Below, piece by piece: positions 30,219-41,860 of a DNA stretch of 64,000 bases. The notes beneath the pieces are model-generated. The model saw nothing but the letters and a program-made list of their open reading frames with translations. It was not told the origin of the DNA and searched no databases. A program made the position numbers and the translations under genes. The stretch is from the NCBI GenBank assembly GCA_026119855.1, contig JAOWBW010000250.1, positions 372,001 to 436,000 of the forward strand, read 5' to 3'. Position 1 is the first letter of the stretch, and each line of letters starts with the position of its first letter. Source of the DNA: Campanula takesimana. Lineage: Eukaryota; Streptophyta; Magnoliopsida; Asterales; Campanulaceae.

Positions 30219-31333
30219 GACTTTCCCAAAAATACAAGGACTTTATAGGAATTAGAAACCTTGCAAAGACTTGTCCCGGATTCCCAAAATATCTCATTTA
30301 TGGCAAAATCTATCAAATTAGGTAATAAATGGTTTCCTTAAAACCATGCAGAAACCCTAGCTTAAGAATCAAGTCAGCCGGCAGCCTTGGCCACGCGGCC
30401 AACATTGCTCCGCGTTGATCTTGGCCACGCGGCCACTCTTGTCGCCGTCTTCATTCTTGGCCAGGCGGCCAACCTTGCGCCGGATGATCTGGACCATCAG
30501 ATCCCTCCATCAGTTTACTATATAAACCACTCCATTCCATTGGTTTTAGGATCCGATTTTGAGAGCTCTAAATCCGAGTTTTTGGAGTTCTTAAACACTT
30601 TTTTCTCTCTAATTAACATTCAAACACTTAAGAAGATCCAAGGTTTATTTCTTGCCAACATAGGTAAGTTTTCTAACTTTTCCTTCTTGTTCTTGCATTA
30701 TTTTTAATGTAGATCTTTTATATTCATGTTCGTACATGTTTATTCATAGTTTCTTCATATTCTTTGCATGCTCATTCATATGTTCATAATATGTTCTTCA
30801 TATGTTCATCGTGTTCATAGATTAAAACCTTATTTATGCTATATTTAGGGTTGCGATCTTCATGTTTGCACGTTATTTCATAGCCGATGATGATCGAGGG
30901 TTCATCAACCCGAGGATGATCTAGGAACTACTTCTAAACCCTAATCTTTAGGTAAATTCCCCCTCATTATGCATGATCCCTATTCTTCTGCCTATTCTAA
31001 TTCTCTGCGAACTACGCTGACCTGAGCTTCTCACATTGAGAGGAACGTAGGCAATCTTCGGATCCGGTCTCAAACACTAACACACTACTAACACATTCAT
31101 CATGATAGAAAGACCGATCATTCGGGCAATAGGAGTGATAACGTTCAATATTCTTCTCTTGTTGTAATTTGACCCCCGAACCCATTAAAAATGCTTTTTT
31201 CAATGTTTTGGCTTTAATTAAAACGGCGTGGCAACTCTCATAATTTTAATGTCGTTAAGAATATTCCCTTTGTAAATAAAAATAATCACAAGATACTTCC
31301 CATGCGTTGCTTCATCGGAAAGGGGTATTCACA
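30219..31333 (+). repeat. Element A 3' LTR, right fragment
   Basis: Continues the LTR from GACTTTCCC to GGGGTATTCACA. The PBS-like core here is TGGCAACTC (one CpG lost). Followed by TSD GACTG and then element 1 sequence. An ATG-initiated frame from 31302 begins inside this LTR and is not the gag start. Confidence 0.95.
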
Positions 31334-31448
31334 GACTGACAAGGGCCTCTTCTGCAATATAGGTTCAATTGGTACTTACAGAGTCTACCGGGATTTGGCA
31401 AATCGGTTAGTCCGTGAAGAGATCACTCCAACAGCCCCTACATCAACC

Positions 31449-32353
31449 ATGACCGGCAGCAGCAACACCATGTCTCTCGAACAGCTTTCAACCATGGTCC
31501 AACTCCTCCAAGAGCAAGTCTCCACCCTTAATAAGGAGGCACAAAGCAAAGACGACATTTGGCAATCCCACCTTGACAGCCAAAGGGAGGCCCACGAGGC
31601 CGAGATGGAGCTAATGAAAGAAAAGCTCACTAACCTTGCCAAGGGGAAGAACAAGAATAATGATGAAGAATCCGAATGGACCGAGGGTTTGTTCAAAAGT
31701 CCGTATGTCAACACCCGCACCAAGAAAATGGGGGAGCCGAGTTCCGAGAACAATGAACCCAAAATGGTGGATTCTATCATGGCCTACATTGACCAAAAAT
31801 TCAATGGGCTCAACATGGGGAAAGGCTCCGACACAAGCCTTTATCAATCATCCATCCTCATGAGTACTATGGCCGCTCTTCCCGATAAGTTCAAGATGCC
31901 CGACATAAGCAAATTCAAGGGTAACTCTTGTCCTATGGCTCACATTGAGACTTATATTTGGGCAATGGTTCCGAAGAAGGTCTCCCCCAAGGTGATGGCT
32001 CAATGCTTTCCTCTCACTCTCGAGGGGGCGGCAAAAGATTGGTATGCTACTCTCCCGCTCACTGTCCGTCTTGACTGGGACTCCGCCATGTTTGCCTTCA
32101 AGAACCAATACCAAGGCAACACCACTCACCGGCCCACAAGGAAAGAGCTCGAGAATACCACTCAAAGAGACACGAGTCCTTCATTGACTTCACAAGGAGA
32201 TGGAATGATAAACTCTCTGAAATTGTTGAGAGGCCGAACACAAAAGAGCAAATGGACATCTTTCTCAAGTGTCTCAAGATTGATCTCCGCACCCACCTAA
32301 GTGGGGCTTGCTACTCCGACTTCTCCCAAATGTATGAGACGGGGGTACGCATG
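31449..32353 (+). pseudogene. Element 1 gag, N-terminal part (frameshifted, cut by element B)
   Basis: After the element A TSD the leader continues for 110 bp to an ATG at 31449 (MTGSSNTMSLEQLS). The N-terminus is a coiled coil rich in Gln, Glu and Lys (about residues 8-70). The gag core starts at FKMPDISKFKGNSCP, closely parallel to element A gag. A one-base frameshift lies at about 32167-32171; beyond it the frame continues with RRWNDKL and KEQMDIFLKCL-type gag sequence to the element B insertion, where the TSD GCATG contains the last codon. The frame resumes at 54406 without loss. The structural capsid role is known for the family. Confidence 0.85.
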
Positions 32354-33530
32354 TGTGAATACGTGTGTTTGAATTTGAGATATTCATAGCAACATTAAAA
32401 TTATGAGAGTCGCCACGCCGTTTTAGTTATAGCCAAAACATTGAGAAAAAGCATGTTTAATGGGTTCGGGGGTCAAATTACAACAAGAGAAGAATATTGG
32501 ACGTTATCACTCCTATTGCCCGAATGATCGGTCTTTCTTTCATGATGAATGTGTTAGTAGTGTGTTAGTGTTTGAGACCGGATCCGAAGATTGCCTACGT
32601 TCCTCTCAATGTGAGAAGCTCAGGTCAGCGTAGTTCGAGAAGAATTTAGAATAGGCAGAAGAATCGGGATCATGCATAATGAGGGGGAATTACCTAAAGT
32701 TTAGGGTTTAGAAGTAGTTCCTAGATCATCCTCGGGTTGATGAACCCTAGATCATCATCGGCTATGAAATAACATGTAATTATGAAGATCGCCACCCTAA
32801 ATATGGCATAAATAAGGTTTTAATCTAGAATATGATGAATATGCGAAGAACATATTATGAACATATGAATGTCATGAAGAAAATATGAATAAAGATGTTA
32901 GGAGCATGAATATTATGAAGAACACATGAATAAACATATTAAGAATATGAATATTATGAAGAACACATGAATAAACATATTAAGAATATGAATATTAAAG
33001 ATCAACATTAGAAATAATGCAAGAACATGAAAAAAAGGTAGAAAACTTACCTTTGTTGGCAAGAAATAACCTTGGATCTTCTTGGGATTCTTGAGAGTGG
33101 TTTTGGAGGCTTGAATGACTTGATTCGGGAGCAAAATCGTCACTTGAAAGCTCTAAAATTCGGATCCTAAACCAATAGCATGAGATTGATTTATGTAGTA
33201 AACTGAGGGGAAGATCTGACGGCTGAGATCATCTGGGACAAAGGTGGCCGCCTGGCCATGATTGAAGCCGGCGACAAGAGTTGCCGCATGGCCAAGGTCG
33301 ACGCGTAGCAAGGTTGGCCGCATGGCCAATTCTGCTGGCTGACTTGATTCTTAAGCTAGGGTTTCTGCATGGTTTTAAGGAAACCATTTATTACCTATTT
33401 TGATAGATTTTGTCATAAATGAGATATTTTGGGAATCCGGGAAAAGTCTTTCCAAGGTTTCTAATTCTTATAAAGTCCTTGTATTTTTGGGAAAGTCCTA
33501 ATAAACTCATTTTCGGGTCGGGTACTAACA
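32354..33530 (-). repeat. Element B 3' LTR (1177 bp)
   Basis: On the - strand it runs TGTTAGTACCCGACC to GTATTCACA. The TATA box equivalent is changed (ACATAAA here, ATATAAA in the 5' LTR at 46180-46186), and GGCC boxes show CpG loss (33270-33330). It includes a CTACG hairpin at 32595-32633. Confidence 0.93.
32595..32633 (-). other. CTACG/GACCTGAG hairpin motif (element B 3' LTR)
   Basis: Same structure as in the element A LTR; the 5' LTR copy is 45584-45622. Confidence 0.55.
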
Positions 33531-34035
33531 GTAGGCCCTCGGCGACGCTTCTTGCAAGGCAATGGAGGGTCGACGATAAAAGAAGGATCCGTCTGAAACA
33601 TGAGTTTCAAAACAGATGAAAGGTAAGGGAACGGCTGAACCTTGACAGGAGACCTACGTATCCGCGGGGGAATCAAGCCAAACATAGTTCAAATCTGATG
33701 GGGAAGTTGGGAAGGACTGTCCTCTGATGGGGAGCAACGTCTTCTGCTGGGGAAAATGCACCTGCTGGGGATGAGAGATGACCGCGTCGGTCGGGTGGCT
33801 GGACCTTTTCAGGTTTCCTACGTATCCTTGGAGGAATCAAGCCAAACGTAGTTCAGAGGGATTAGGGAAAAACGAGCCATCGGACTTCTGCTAGGGATAA
33901 TAAACCTACGGGCACTATCCTGTATGAAGAATGAACATTCGTTAGGAAATGCAGTCATTTGAAGCAAGAGGGATAATGGGACAATAAAGACTACGTTGTC
34001 TAAATAATCCCGAGGTGGAATAATAAACGCTGAGG
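33531..34035 (-). other. Element B 3' end before the LTR
   Basis: Matches element A 21170-21640 on the opposite strand: GTAGGCCCTCGGCGACG (the terminal purine tract on the - strand), CTGCTGGGG and CTGATGGGG words, and two derived CTACG hairpins (33655-33692 and 33819-33851). No gene. Confidence 0.75.
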
Positions 34036-35800
34036 TAAGCGCAAACAGAAACGCCCGGGTTTCTGCCGATCGCGCTAAAATAATGGATGCTGGATCATTC
34101 GAAAACAGAAACGCCGAGGCTTCTGCCAACCACGATCGATCTAGGATGCGTATGTCATAGAGGCGCCGAAGTCTCTACAACCATACGAATCCTAAGCAAA
34201 AATTCGGAAATGCTAAAATAATAGATGCTGGATCTCTCGCAAACAGAAACGCCGAGGCTTCTGCCAATCCCGTTCGTTCTAGGATGCGTATGTCATAGAG
34301 GCGCCGAAGTCTCTACAACCATACGAATCCTAAGCAAATATTAGGAAATGCTAAAATAATAGATGCTAGATCTCTCGCAAACAGAAATGCCGAGGCTTCT
34401 GCCAATCGCGATCGATCTAGGATGCGTATGCCATAGAGGCGCCGAAGTCTCTACAACCATACGAATCCTAAGCAAATATTAGAAAATGCTAAAATAATAG
34501 ATGCTGGATCTCTCGCAAACAGAAACGCGAGGCCTCTGCCAATCGCGATAGATCTAGGATGCGTATGGCATAGAGGCGCCGAAGTCTCTACAACCATACG
34601 AATCCTAAGCAAATATTAGGAAGTGCTAAAATAATAGATGCTGGATCTCTCGCAAACAGAAACGCCGAGGCTTCTGCCAATCGCGACCGATCTAGGATGC
34701 GTATGCCATAGAGGCGCCGAAGTCCCTACAACCATACGAATCCTAAGCAAATATTAGAAAATGCTAAAATAATAGATGCTGGATCTCTCGCAAACAGAAA
34801 CGCCGAGGCATCTGCCAATCGCGACCGATCTAGGATGCGTATGCCATAGACGCGCCGAAGTCCCTACAACCATACGAATCCTAATCAAATATTAGAAAAT
34901 GCTAAAATAATAGATGCTGGATCTCTCGCAAACAGAAACGCCGAGGCTTCTGCCAATGGCGATCGATCTAGGATGCGTATGTCATAGAGGCGCCGAAGTC
35001 TCTACAACCATACGAATCCTAAGCAAATATTAGGAAGTGCTAAAATAATAGATGCTGGATCTCTCGCAAACAGAAACGCCGAGGCTTCTGCCAATCGCGA
35101 TCGATCTAGGATGCGTATGTCATAGAGGCGCCGAAGTCTCTACAACCATACGAATCCTAAGCAAATAATAGATGCTGGATCTCTTGCAAACAGAAACGCC
35201 GAGGCTTCTACCAATCGCGATCGATCTAGGATGCGTATGTCATAGAGGCGCCGAAGTCTCTACAACCATACGAATCCTAAGCAAATATTAGGAAGTGCTA
35301 AAATAATAGATACTGGATCTCTCGCAAACAGAAACGCCGAGGCTTCTGCCAATCGCGATCGATCTAGGATGCGTATGTCATAGAGGCGCCGAAGTCTCTG
35401 CAATCATACGAATCCTAATAATAGATGCTAGATCTTTCGCAAACAGAAACGCCGAGGCTTCTGCCAATCGCGATCGATCTAGGATGCGTATGTCATAGAG
35501 GCGCCGAAGTCTCTACAACCATACGAATCCTAATAATAGATGCTGGATCTCTCGCAAACAGAAACGCCCAGGCTTCTGCCAATCACGATCGATCTAGGAT
35601 GCGTATGTCATAGAGGCGCCGAGGTCTCTGCAACCGTACGAATCCTAAGCAAATATTAGGAAATGCTAAAATAATAGATGCTGGATCTCTCGCAAACAGA
35701 AACGCCGAGGCTTCTGCCAATCGCGATCGATCTAGGATGCGTATGTCATAGAGGCGCCGAGGTCTCTGAAACCGTACGAATCCTAAGAAAATATTTGGTG
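34036..35800 (-). repeat. Hairpin satellite array in element B, about 13 units
   Basis: Units of about 138 bp, with some of about 115 bp that lack a 22-bp segment (ATATTAGGAAGTGCTAAA-like). Each holds the two inverted repeats described for element A. Unit-to-unit identity is high, showing recent homogenisation. Element A has only two units at the same place. Confidence 0.92.
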
Positions 35801-35967
35801 GAGAATGGAAATTTCAAGGGGCTTTCCGTACCCAAAGGTAACGAATATCAGTCAAAATAGTGCTAAGGGCACCTAAAATGAATCAAAGGGGAATGTACTA
35901 GGGGTAAAACTGGAATTTTGCATGTGGAGGTCAAGATGATGGATTGTTATGAAGTCGCAAACGGGAT

Positions 35968-36140
35968 GAACTCTTGGGGAGTCACAAAGGTGATAGACTC
36001 TCGGGGAGTCACAAGGGTGACGGACTCTCGGGGAGTCACAAAGGTGATAGACTCTCGGGGAGTCACAAAGGACTCTTTGGTGAGTCACAAGGGCAAAGGA
36101 CCTTTAGGGAGACGCGAAGGAGATGGACTCTCGGGGAGTT
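35968..36140 (-). repeat. Tandem array with GACTC-TCGGG-GAGTC core
   Basis: Five to six units of 24-30 bp. The core GACTCTCGGGGAGTC is an inverted repeat with 5-bp arms. Open frames across it are repeat translations. Confidence 0.8.
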
Positions 36141-36179
36141 GCTAAACATGATCTGGGTTCCTCTTATCCTAATCTAGGA

Positions 36180-36529
36180 GGGAATGAGGCTACGAGCCAT
36201 TGAGACCAAGGTGTTAGGTAAGGGACATTTTTCTTGGTTGCCTAGAGGTAGGACCTAAGGCTTTTTAAGGAAAGGGAATAAGGAAGATGGTGATCTCCTA
36301 ATCTTGAGATAGGGATGCCAAAGATGTTACGGCTTCTTGGGCTTTAGATTATGTCTTGGAGATAATGTGGGTTTCCTAGACTTACAGGCTAGGGATTGGA
36401 GTTCATTTAAGCATGAGGAGAGTATTCTATCCTAGGCTTAGTGCTAGGTCTTGGAAAGGTTGAGGTTTGGGAACTTCCTAGATGTTAGGGTTTCGAACAA
36501 GGGTTTGGAAACTGGTGTTTAAGGACCAT
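36180..36529. other. Element B, degenerate repeat-like sequence
   Basis: No gene. It contains scattered CTAGG and TAGGTCTTGG words that grade into the array that follows. Confidence 0.5.
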
Positions 36530-37760
36530 GACTCTCCTAGGTTTGGGACTAGGGTTTAGAAATATCCTAGGCTTCGAGGCTAGGGCTTGGAGTTGTGGTA
36601 GGTTCAGAGGTTGCAAAGGCGTTGGATTTAGACCTAAGGCTGGGAGTTGAAAGGGTTGTGACTTCCTAGGCTTGAGACCATAGACCGTTGGGAAGAGGGA
36701 TTGCTTTTGTGGAAGGTACACTAAGCTTGATGTTAGGGTTCACCATTTTCCGGGATTGGTGACTATGGCTTGGAAAGGTTCATGGTAACCTAGGCTTTAC
36801 GCTAGCTTTTAAGGCTAAGGACTGTAAACTTCCTACGTTTTGAGACTAAGGTGAAGGAGTTTCCTAGGTCTAGGACTGGGGTTTGAAGGGAATGTTGAAT
36901 CCTAGGCTTGATGATAGAGTTTAAAGAGGATAATTTCTACCTAGGCTTGAGGCTAGGGCTTTAGAAAGAGTGCAACTACCTAAACTTGAGGCTAGGGTTT
37001 AGAGCGAATGCGACTACCTAAGCTTGAGGCTAGGGTTTGGAGCGAATGCGACTACCTAGGCTCGAGGCTAGGGTTTAGAGCGAATGCGGCTTCCTAGGCT
37101 TGAGGCTAGGGTTGATTGAGTTTTGGACAGGGCATTATATCCTAGGTTTTGGACTAGGGTTCAATAAAACGGAGAATTGAGATTGTAAATTTCCTAGGTT
37201 TCGAGACTAGGGTTTCGGGAATTCGGAAATGATGTTGCATACGGGGCTTTGGAAATTCCCTAGAATTTGGGCTAGGGTTAAAGGGGATGTTGTGGTTTCC
37301 TAGGCTTAAGGCTAGGGTTTAGATAGGATATGTGACTACCTAGGATCAAGGCTAGGGTTTAGGAAGGGTGTAGCTACCTTGGATCAAGTCTAGGGTTTAA
37401 GAAGGATGTAACTTCCTAGGCTTTAGGCTAGGGTTTAAAAGGATGTAATTACCTAGGCTTGAGGCTAGGGTTCAGAGAGAATGATATGACTACTTAGGCT
37501 TGAGGCTAGGGTTTAGAGAGGATACGTGACTACCTAGGATCAAGGATAGGGTTTATGAAGGGTGTAAATACCTAGGCTCTAAGCTAGGGTTTGGAAGGGA
37601 TGTAACTACCTAGGCTCGGGGCTAGGGTTTAGGAAGGATGTGATTACCTAGGCTTGAGGCTAGGGTTTAGAGAGAATGATATGACTACCTAGGCTTGAGG
37701 CTAGGGTTTAGAAAATGTGTTTACCTAGGTTTAAGGCTAGGGTTTGGAGACTAAAAGCAT
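36530..37760 (-). repeat. Tandem array with CCTAG...CTAGG core
   Basis: About 25-30 degenerate units of 35-50 bp, each with CCTAGGCTTGAGGCTAGGG and a TTTAGAGNGAATGNNACTA spacer. CCTAG and CTAGG form an inverted repeat around about 8 bp. TAGGGTTTAG words resemble plant telomere repeats but are not contiguous. Confidence 0.8.
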
Positions 37761-39159
37761 TTGAAGGTTTGTCGTGGTTTAGACCGAGCAAGTTTGAGGT
37801 CTAAGAGTGTTGCGGTTTGGGGCAAATGAGCTTGATACCTCGTGGCTGGATAGGCTCGATAGATTAGACCTAGGCTAAAGTTCTAGGGTTTAGCTAGGGT
37901 AAGACTCAGACATGTGTTAAGGAGACCGGGGCCTAATGGAATGGTAGGCGTGAGATCTAGGAGATCGAAGGCTAGGCAGGGTAGCGTTGGGACATAAGGC
38001 TTTCAAGCGGGTAAGTCTTTTGTCCTAGAGAAACCGCGTTATGGGTTAGGACCAAGCAGGCTTGAGGTCGGCCAAGGAGCAACGGATTGGTATTGGATGA
38101 TCCTAGTATCTAATACGCATGTCGGGCTTGGATCCTAGAGTGTTTGAAAGTTTAGGCTAGGTGCGAACCATAGGTGCGGGAAATGGGTTTGGATATGTGA
38201 CCATATTGGCGCATAGGTATGGATTTGAGTCTCAAAGACTTTGCTCAACTGCAATAGGTACCTAACAGGATTGGGTATGCTTAGGACTTAATTTTGTCTT
38301 AGAGGTCATGCGTGTGACTAAGCTCGTTTGGCAATTGCGAAGGTAGGTTAGGGATGGGACCAAAGGTGTTTAAGGACACGGGTTTTAACCTGATGGGTAT
38401 TGAGATCCCTATGGCATGGCGTGGTGCACAGGAGATCCTATGTACTTGAGCAAGGTTTGAGATTTGGACTCATTGGGGGAGCGATGTTTTAGATCCATGG
38501 AGTTCAAGGGTGGACCTTGTAGGTGGCGAGGTTTGGACTCGGCTTGGATTAAGTAGGTTAGAGTCCTTAAGGAGTTGAAGGTCAAACTAGGAAGTCTTTT
38601 GAGGCTAATGGGTGACACTAGGTTGGTACTTGGTAGGTTTAAGAGTGGTAGGGTCATGGCTTGGACATGACGGGAGTCGGGAGACGTAGATGTGTCGCTT
38701 TTAGTCGGACCAAGTAGGCTTGGGAATTAAAGAGTCCAAAGGGTGGAGATGTAAGGTGAGAGACCTAAAGGGTAAAGTCTTGTGACCTAAAGGTTTAGGG
38801 GTTGAGGCCTAAGGTATGGATCAGATATTCTAGAGACCTAAAAGGTAGGTGTTTGGTAGATTCGAATGGTCTTGGGATCTCAGGGATTGCTCCACAGGTT
38901 AGACTATGTAGACCTAAGAGGTTGGACCTAAGAGGATAAGAGAGACATGGTTTTAGACATGGTATGGATGAATATATATTGGTAGGTTTGGGATCTAAGA
39001 GATCAGGTAGACTTGAGACCGGTAGGTTCGGGACCTAATGGGTCATTCTAAGAATTTGGATTCGGTAGACTGGTTTAAGGCTTGAGTTTTTGGATAGAAC
39101 CGGTTTGAGGCCTAAGGAATCATGCTACAAACTTGTGGAGGGTCGAGCTAAGGTAATAT
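37761..39159. other. Element B, unassigned
   Basis: About 1.4 kb with no ORF bearing motifs. Scattered GGACCTAA and TAGGTT words suggest a decayed version of the neighbouring arrays. Confidence 0.5.
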
Positions 39160-39400
39160 GGTGTAACCTAGGTAAGACTCACCGGGTAGGTTCGGGACCT
39201 AAGGAGTTATGGTGTAACCTAGGTGAGACTGATCGGGTAGGCTCGGGACCTAAGGTGCTAAGGGGATATGGTGTAACCTAAGTAAGACTGACCGGTAGGT
39301 TCGGGACCTAAGGAGTTATGGTGTAACTTAGGTAAGACTGATCGGGTAGGCTCGGGACCTAAGGTGCCTAGGTAAGACTGACCGGGTAGGCTCGAGGTTT
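39160..39400 (-). repeat. Tandem array, four units of about 50-60 bp
   Basis: Units contain GGTAGGTTCGGGACCTAAGG followed by TATGGTGTAACCTAGGTAAGACTGA. GGTTCGGGACC is an inverted repeat with short arms. Confidence 0.75.
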
Positions 39401-39974
39401 TGGATCAGGTAAGTTTGGGACCTAGAGAGTTGAGAGTTTAGGCCTAGGGGTCTCCTAAAGTGTGGGAGATAGGGTAAAGGACCAAGTCAACTCAAGAATC
39501 ACGGAGATGGGTCTCAGATGGATCGAGGATGTTTTTACAATTTTGTGGAGACCGAGAGTGCGGGTTTATAAACAAAGTGTCAGGGAAGAGAATACTTTTG
39601 AAAGTGTTATGATTTTATAAAGATGCCTTATAATTAGTTATGATTCTAACAAATTCAAAGTGTTCGTCATGTGCCGAGCTCGGCGATGAGGGATGTCCTT
39701 CCTTGTTGAAGCTCCAGTGTTCTCCGAGAAAGCGCATAGTCGACCCATTTTGTTAGGGACGCTCTAGCTTGATGAACGGGTATCCTCCCTCCATTGAGAA
39801 ATCCTACGTAGAGCTTGATGATGAGGAATCCTCTTCTTCTAAGTATGTGCTTGATGAAGCCTTGATATTCTCCGAGAAACCACATAGTCGACCCATTCTG
39901 TTGGGGAAGCCCCAGTTTGATGAGGGCGTAGAGCGGGGTATCCTACCTCCTTTAAGATGCACCCTTTTTTCTGC

Positions 39975-40004
39975 CTAGACCGCCCTTTCGGGTTTTCAAT
40001 CTAG
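39975..40004 (-). other. Post-pol GNRA hairpin, element B copy 1
   Basis: On the - strand CTAGATT pairs with GGTCTAG; inner CCC/GGG stem with GAAA loop. Two more copies lie at about 40928-40952 (CTAGGTT with GGCCTA) and about 40992-41015 (CTAGGTT with GACCTAG), the latter with AAAA in the loop. Confidence 0.6.
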
Positions 40005-40481
40005 CGGGCATCTCTTTTGCGTCTTCTTTTTTTTTTTTTTTTTTTTGAAAGTCATTCAGTCGACTCCAAAAAGGAAAAATAATTGTTTAAACATGCGGGG
40101 GCATTTTGGTGATAGTGAGAGGGAGAGAGAGATAGTACTCGCATTTTGACTCTTTGGACAATTGAGTGTATATAAAAGGAAGGAAGCCCCTGCTTGACAG
40201 AAAGTAAGTGTTTAGCTCTTTCCTAGATTGTAGAACAGAAGACTTATCGAGACATTTGAAAATTGTTTTATTCAAGATTCTCATTTGATTGCTTGAGAAT
40301 GGACCTCATTGATTAGTCAATGAGTTATGGTTAATTGGTAAACAAGTAGCCTCAAATTAATAAATGTTTTGATCAATTGTGAGTGAAGAATTCAGTAGTA
40401 GAAATATGGGGGAAGAGAGAAGAGAAGGAAAATTGGCTACGAGGTGGGTTGTGTATATTTTGGACCGGACCCTAAGGTTTC

Positions 40482-40520
40482 CTACGTTCTCCTCAAGGTG
40501 AGGAACTCAGGTCCGCGTAG
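40482..40520 (-). other. CTACG/GACCTGAG hairpin motif (element B, 3' side)
   Basis: On the - strand CTACG pairs with CGTAG; inner stem TCCTCA/TGAGGA. Confidence 0.55.
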
Positions 40521-41860
40521 TTCGGGGATGACCCGCTTGACGATGGTGTCGGGTTTCAGTGGGTAAGTGTGGGAGGAAAGAAAAGAAAGAAAGTTGGCCC
40601 AAGGTAGGTTATGTTTGGCTTTGAGTGGTTGCCCGGTTGACGATGAAGTTGGGTTTTGAGTTTAGGGGTGTGAGGTTCGTTTGAGGTGAGTAGTTCTTTA
40701 TAGCTCATTGCGGTGGATTACTCCTTTGTAGTTGTTTCAGTGGATTGCTCCATCGTAGTTGTCATGGGTTGCTGCCGTTTATCTACTTTGTAAGGAAAGA
40801 AAGGAAAATAGAATATTTGAGGTGAAAAGAAAATGGGACTTTTACTTTTCCATGGTGATACCCCCTTCTATTTTTCTTTTTTCTTTTTTATTTTATCTCT
40901 TTGTGCACACCCTTTTTTTTTTTGATTAGGCCGCCCTTTCGGGTTTTCAACCTAGCGGGCTTCTTTTTTGTGCAATGCTCTAACTTTTGCCTAGGTCGCC
41001 CTTTTGGGTTTCAACCTAGCGAGCCATATATTTTTTTTTTATTTATACATGAAACATTGGGCAAGACGAGCCCCTAGTTTGCTTTCGCCTCTCTCGATTG
41101 CGAGGTAGCTTCCTTATAGTTCAAGCGGCCTTTTGCTGGCGGCGGGCATCCTAGCCCCTTGATTTTCACCGGTAGAGCTCCATTAGATTATCACGTGCAC
41201 CAATTAATGGCATGAATGACCTCGTGCACTTGTCTTACATTTGCGATGGAATACGGACAGCCCCAGTGTAACGGTATGTAGTACTCATGAAGGGAACAAA
41301 CCAACCCTTTAAATTGTGGCAGCATGGATGTCTATTTGATGATGAGCAACCGCAGTCCATTTCTTTGTCACGACCTTATAAAAAGGGGTCTAATGGTGGG
41401 ATGAGAGGCGTATGAGGATAGTGTATGGGAGAAGGTGTATATAGAGAGTGTACATGAAGTGTGTACAAGGGGTGAGTGTATAGAGAGAGTGTATGGGGGT
41501 AGAATATAGAGAGAAGAGAAAGTGATTCGTTCATCCCAATTGATCGAAGCATTTGTTATTTCGAGATTAATCGTTTACTTAGTTATGTGAATGGTTTGTG
41601 GGTCCATTTACCTTTTAATGAGTCGTCATTAATGAGTAAGATTAAGATTAATTCATCATATAAAGATATAGAAATCAAGCGAAAATGGTGAATAAGACAA
41701 TTTTCATGAAATTGATATATGCAAGCTTATGTCTCAAGTCTAGAGAGAAAAGAAAAGAAATAAAGACCCTTTTATTGGAACTAAAAGATTTAAACTGACT
41801 AGTCCGGGGTGGACTTTTACTTAAAGAAACAAAAATCGTCCAAGGAGGACTTTTGACTAA

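Larger units (their letters stand above)
5521..31333 (+). mobile_element. Element A: Tat-lineage Ty3/gypsy retrotransposon, about 17.3 kb without the copia guest
   Basis: The 5' LTR is 5521-6668. The 3' LTR is split by the copia insertion into 21640-21672 and 30219-31333; with one TSD copy removed it is 1148 bp, exactly the 5' LTR length. TSD GACTG at 5516-5520 and 31334-31338. Order: LTR, primer site, repeat-rich leader, single gag-pol ORF, hairpins, two antisense PMD genes, hairpin repeats, CGTCGCCGAGGGGCTAC tract, LTR. About ten differences between LTRs by eye (about 1%). The intact polyprotein and paired LTRs suggest recent activity. Confidence 0.95.
39401..41860 (-). other. Element B region equivalent to the post-pol segment
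   Basis: No gene. It contains a diverged duplication (39690-39945), three GNRA-type hairpins (39975-40004, about 40928-40952, about 40992-41015), a T run (40028-40047), a CTACG hairpin (40482-40520), and GTGTATAGAGAG-type short repeats (41400-41520). On the - strand this segment follows the gag remnant directly, so pol is missing between them. Confidence 0.65.

Noticed and set aside
31302..31448. Gag start at the ATG at 31302
   Set aside because: That ATG is inside the element A 3' LTR and upstream of its TSD, so it is not ancestral to element 1 gag; 31449 is the first ATG in element 1 sequence.
34036..35800. CRISPR-like direct repeats
   Set aside because: Units are contiguous and homogeneous without unique spacers, inside a plant retrotransposon, with no cas genes.
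35918..36177. Short ORFs with GVTKVIDSR-type repeats
   Set aside because: Translation of the GACTC-TCGGG-GAGTC array; frames on both strands are open.
36530..37760. Interstitial telomere repeats (TTTAGGG-like)
   Set aside because: CTAGGGTTTAG words are part of a 35-50-bp unit and never form contiguous 7-mers.
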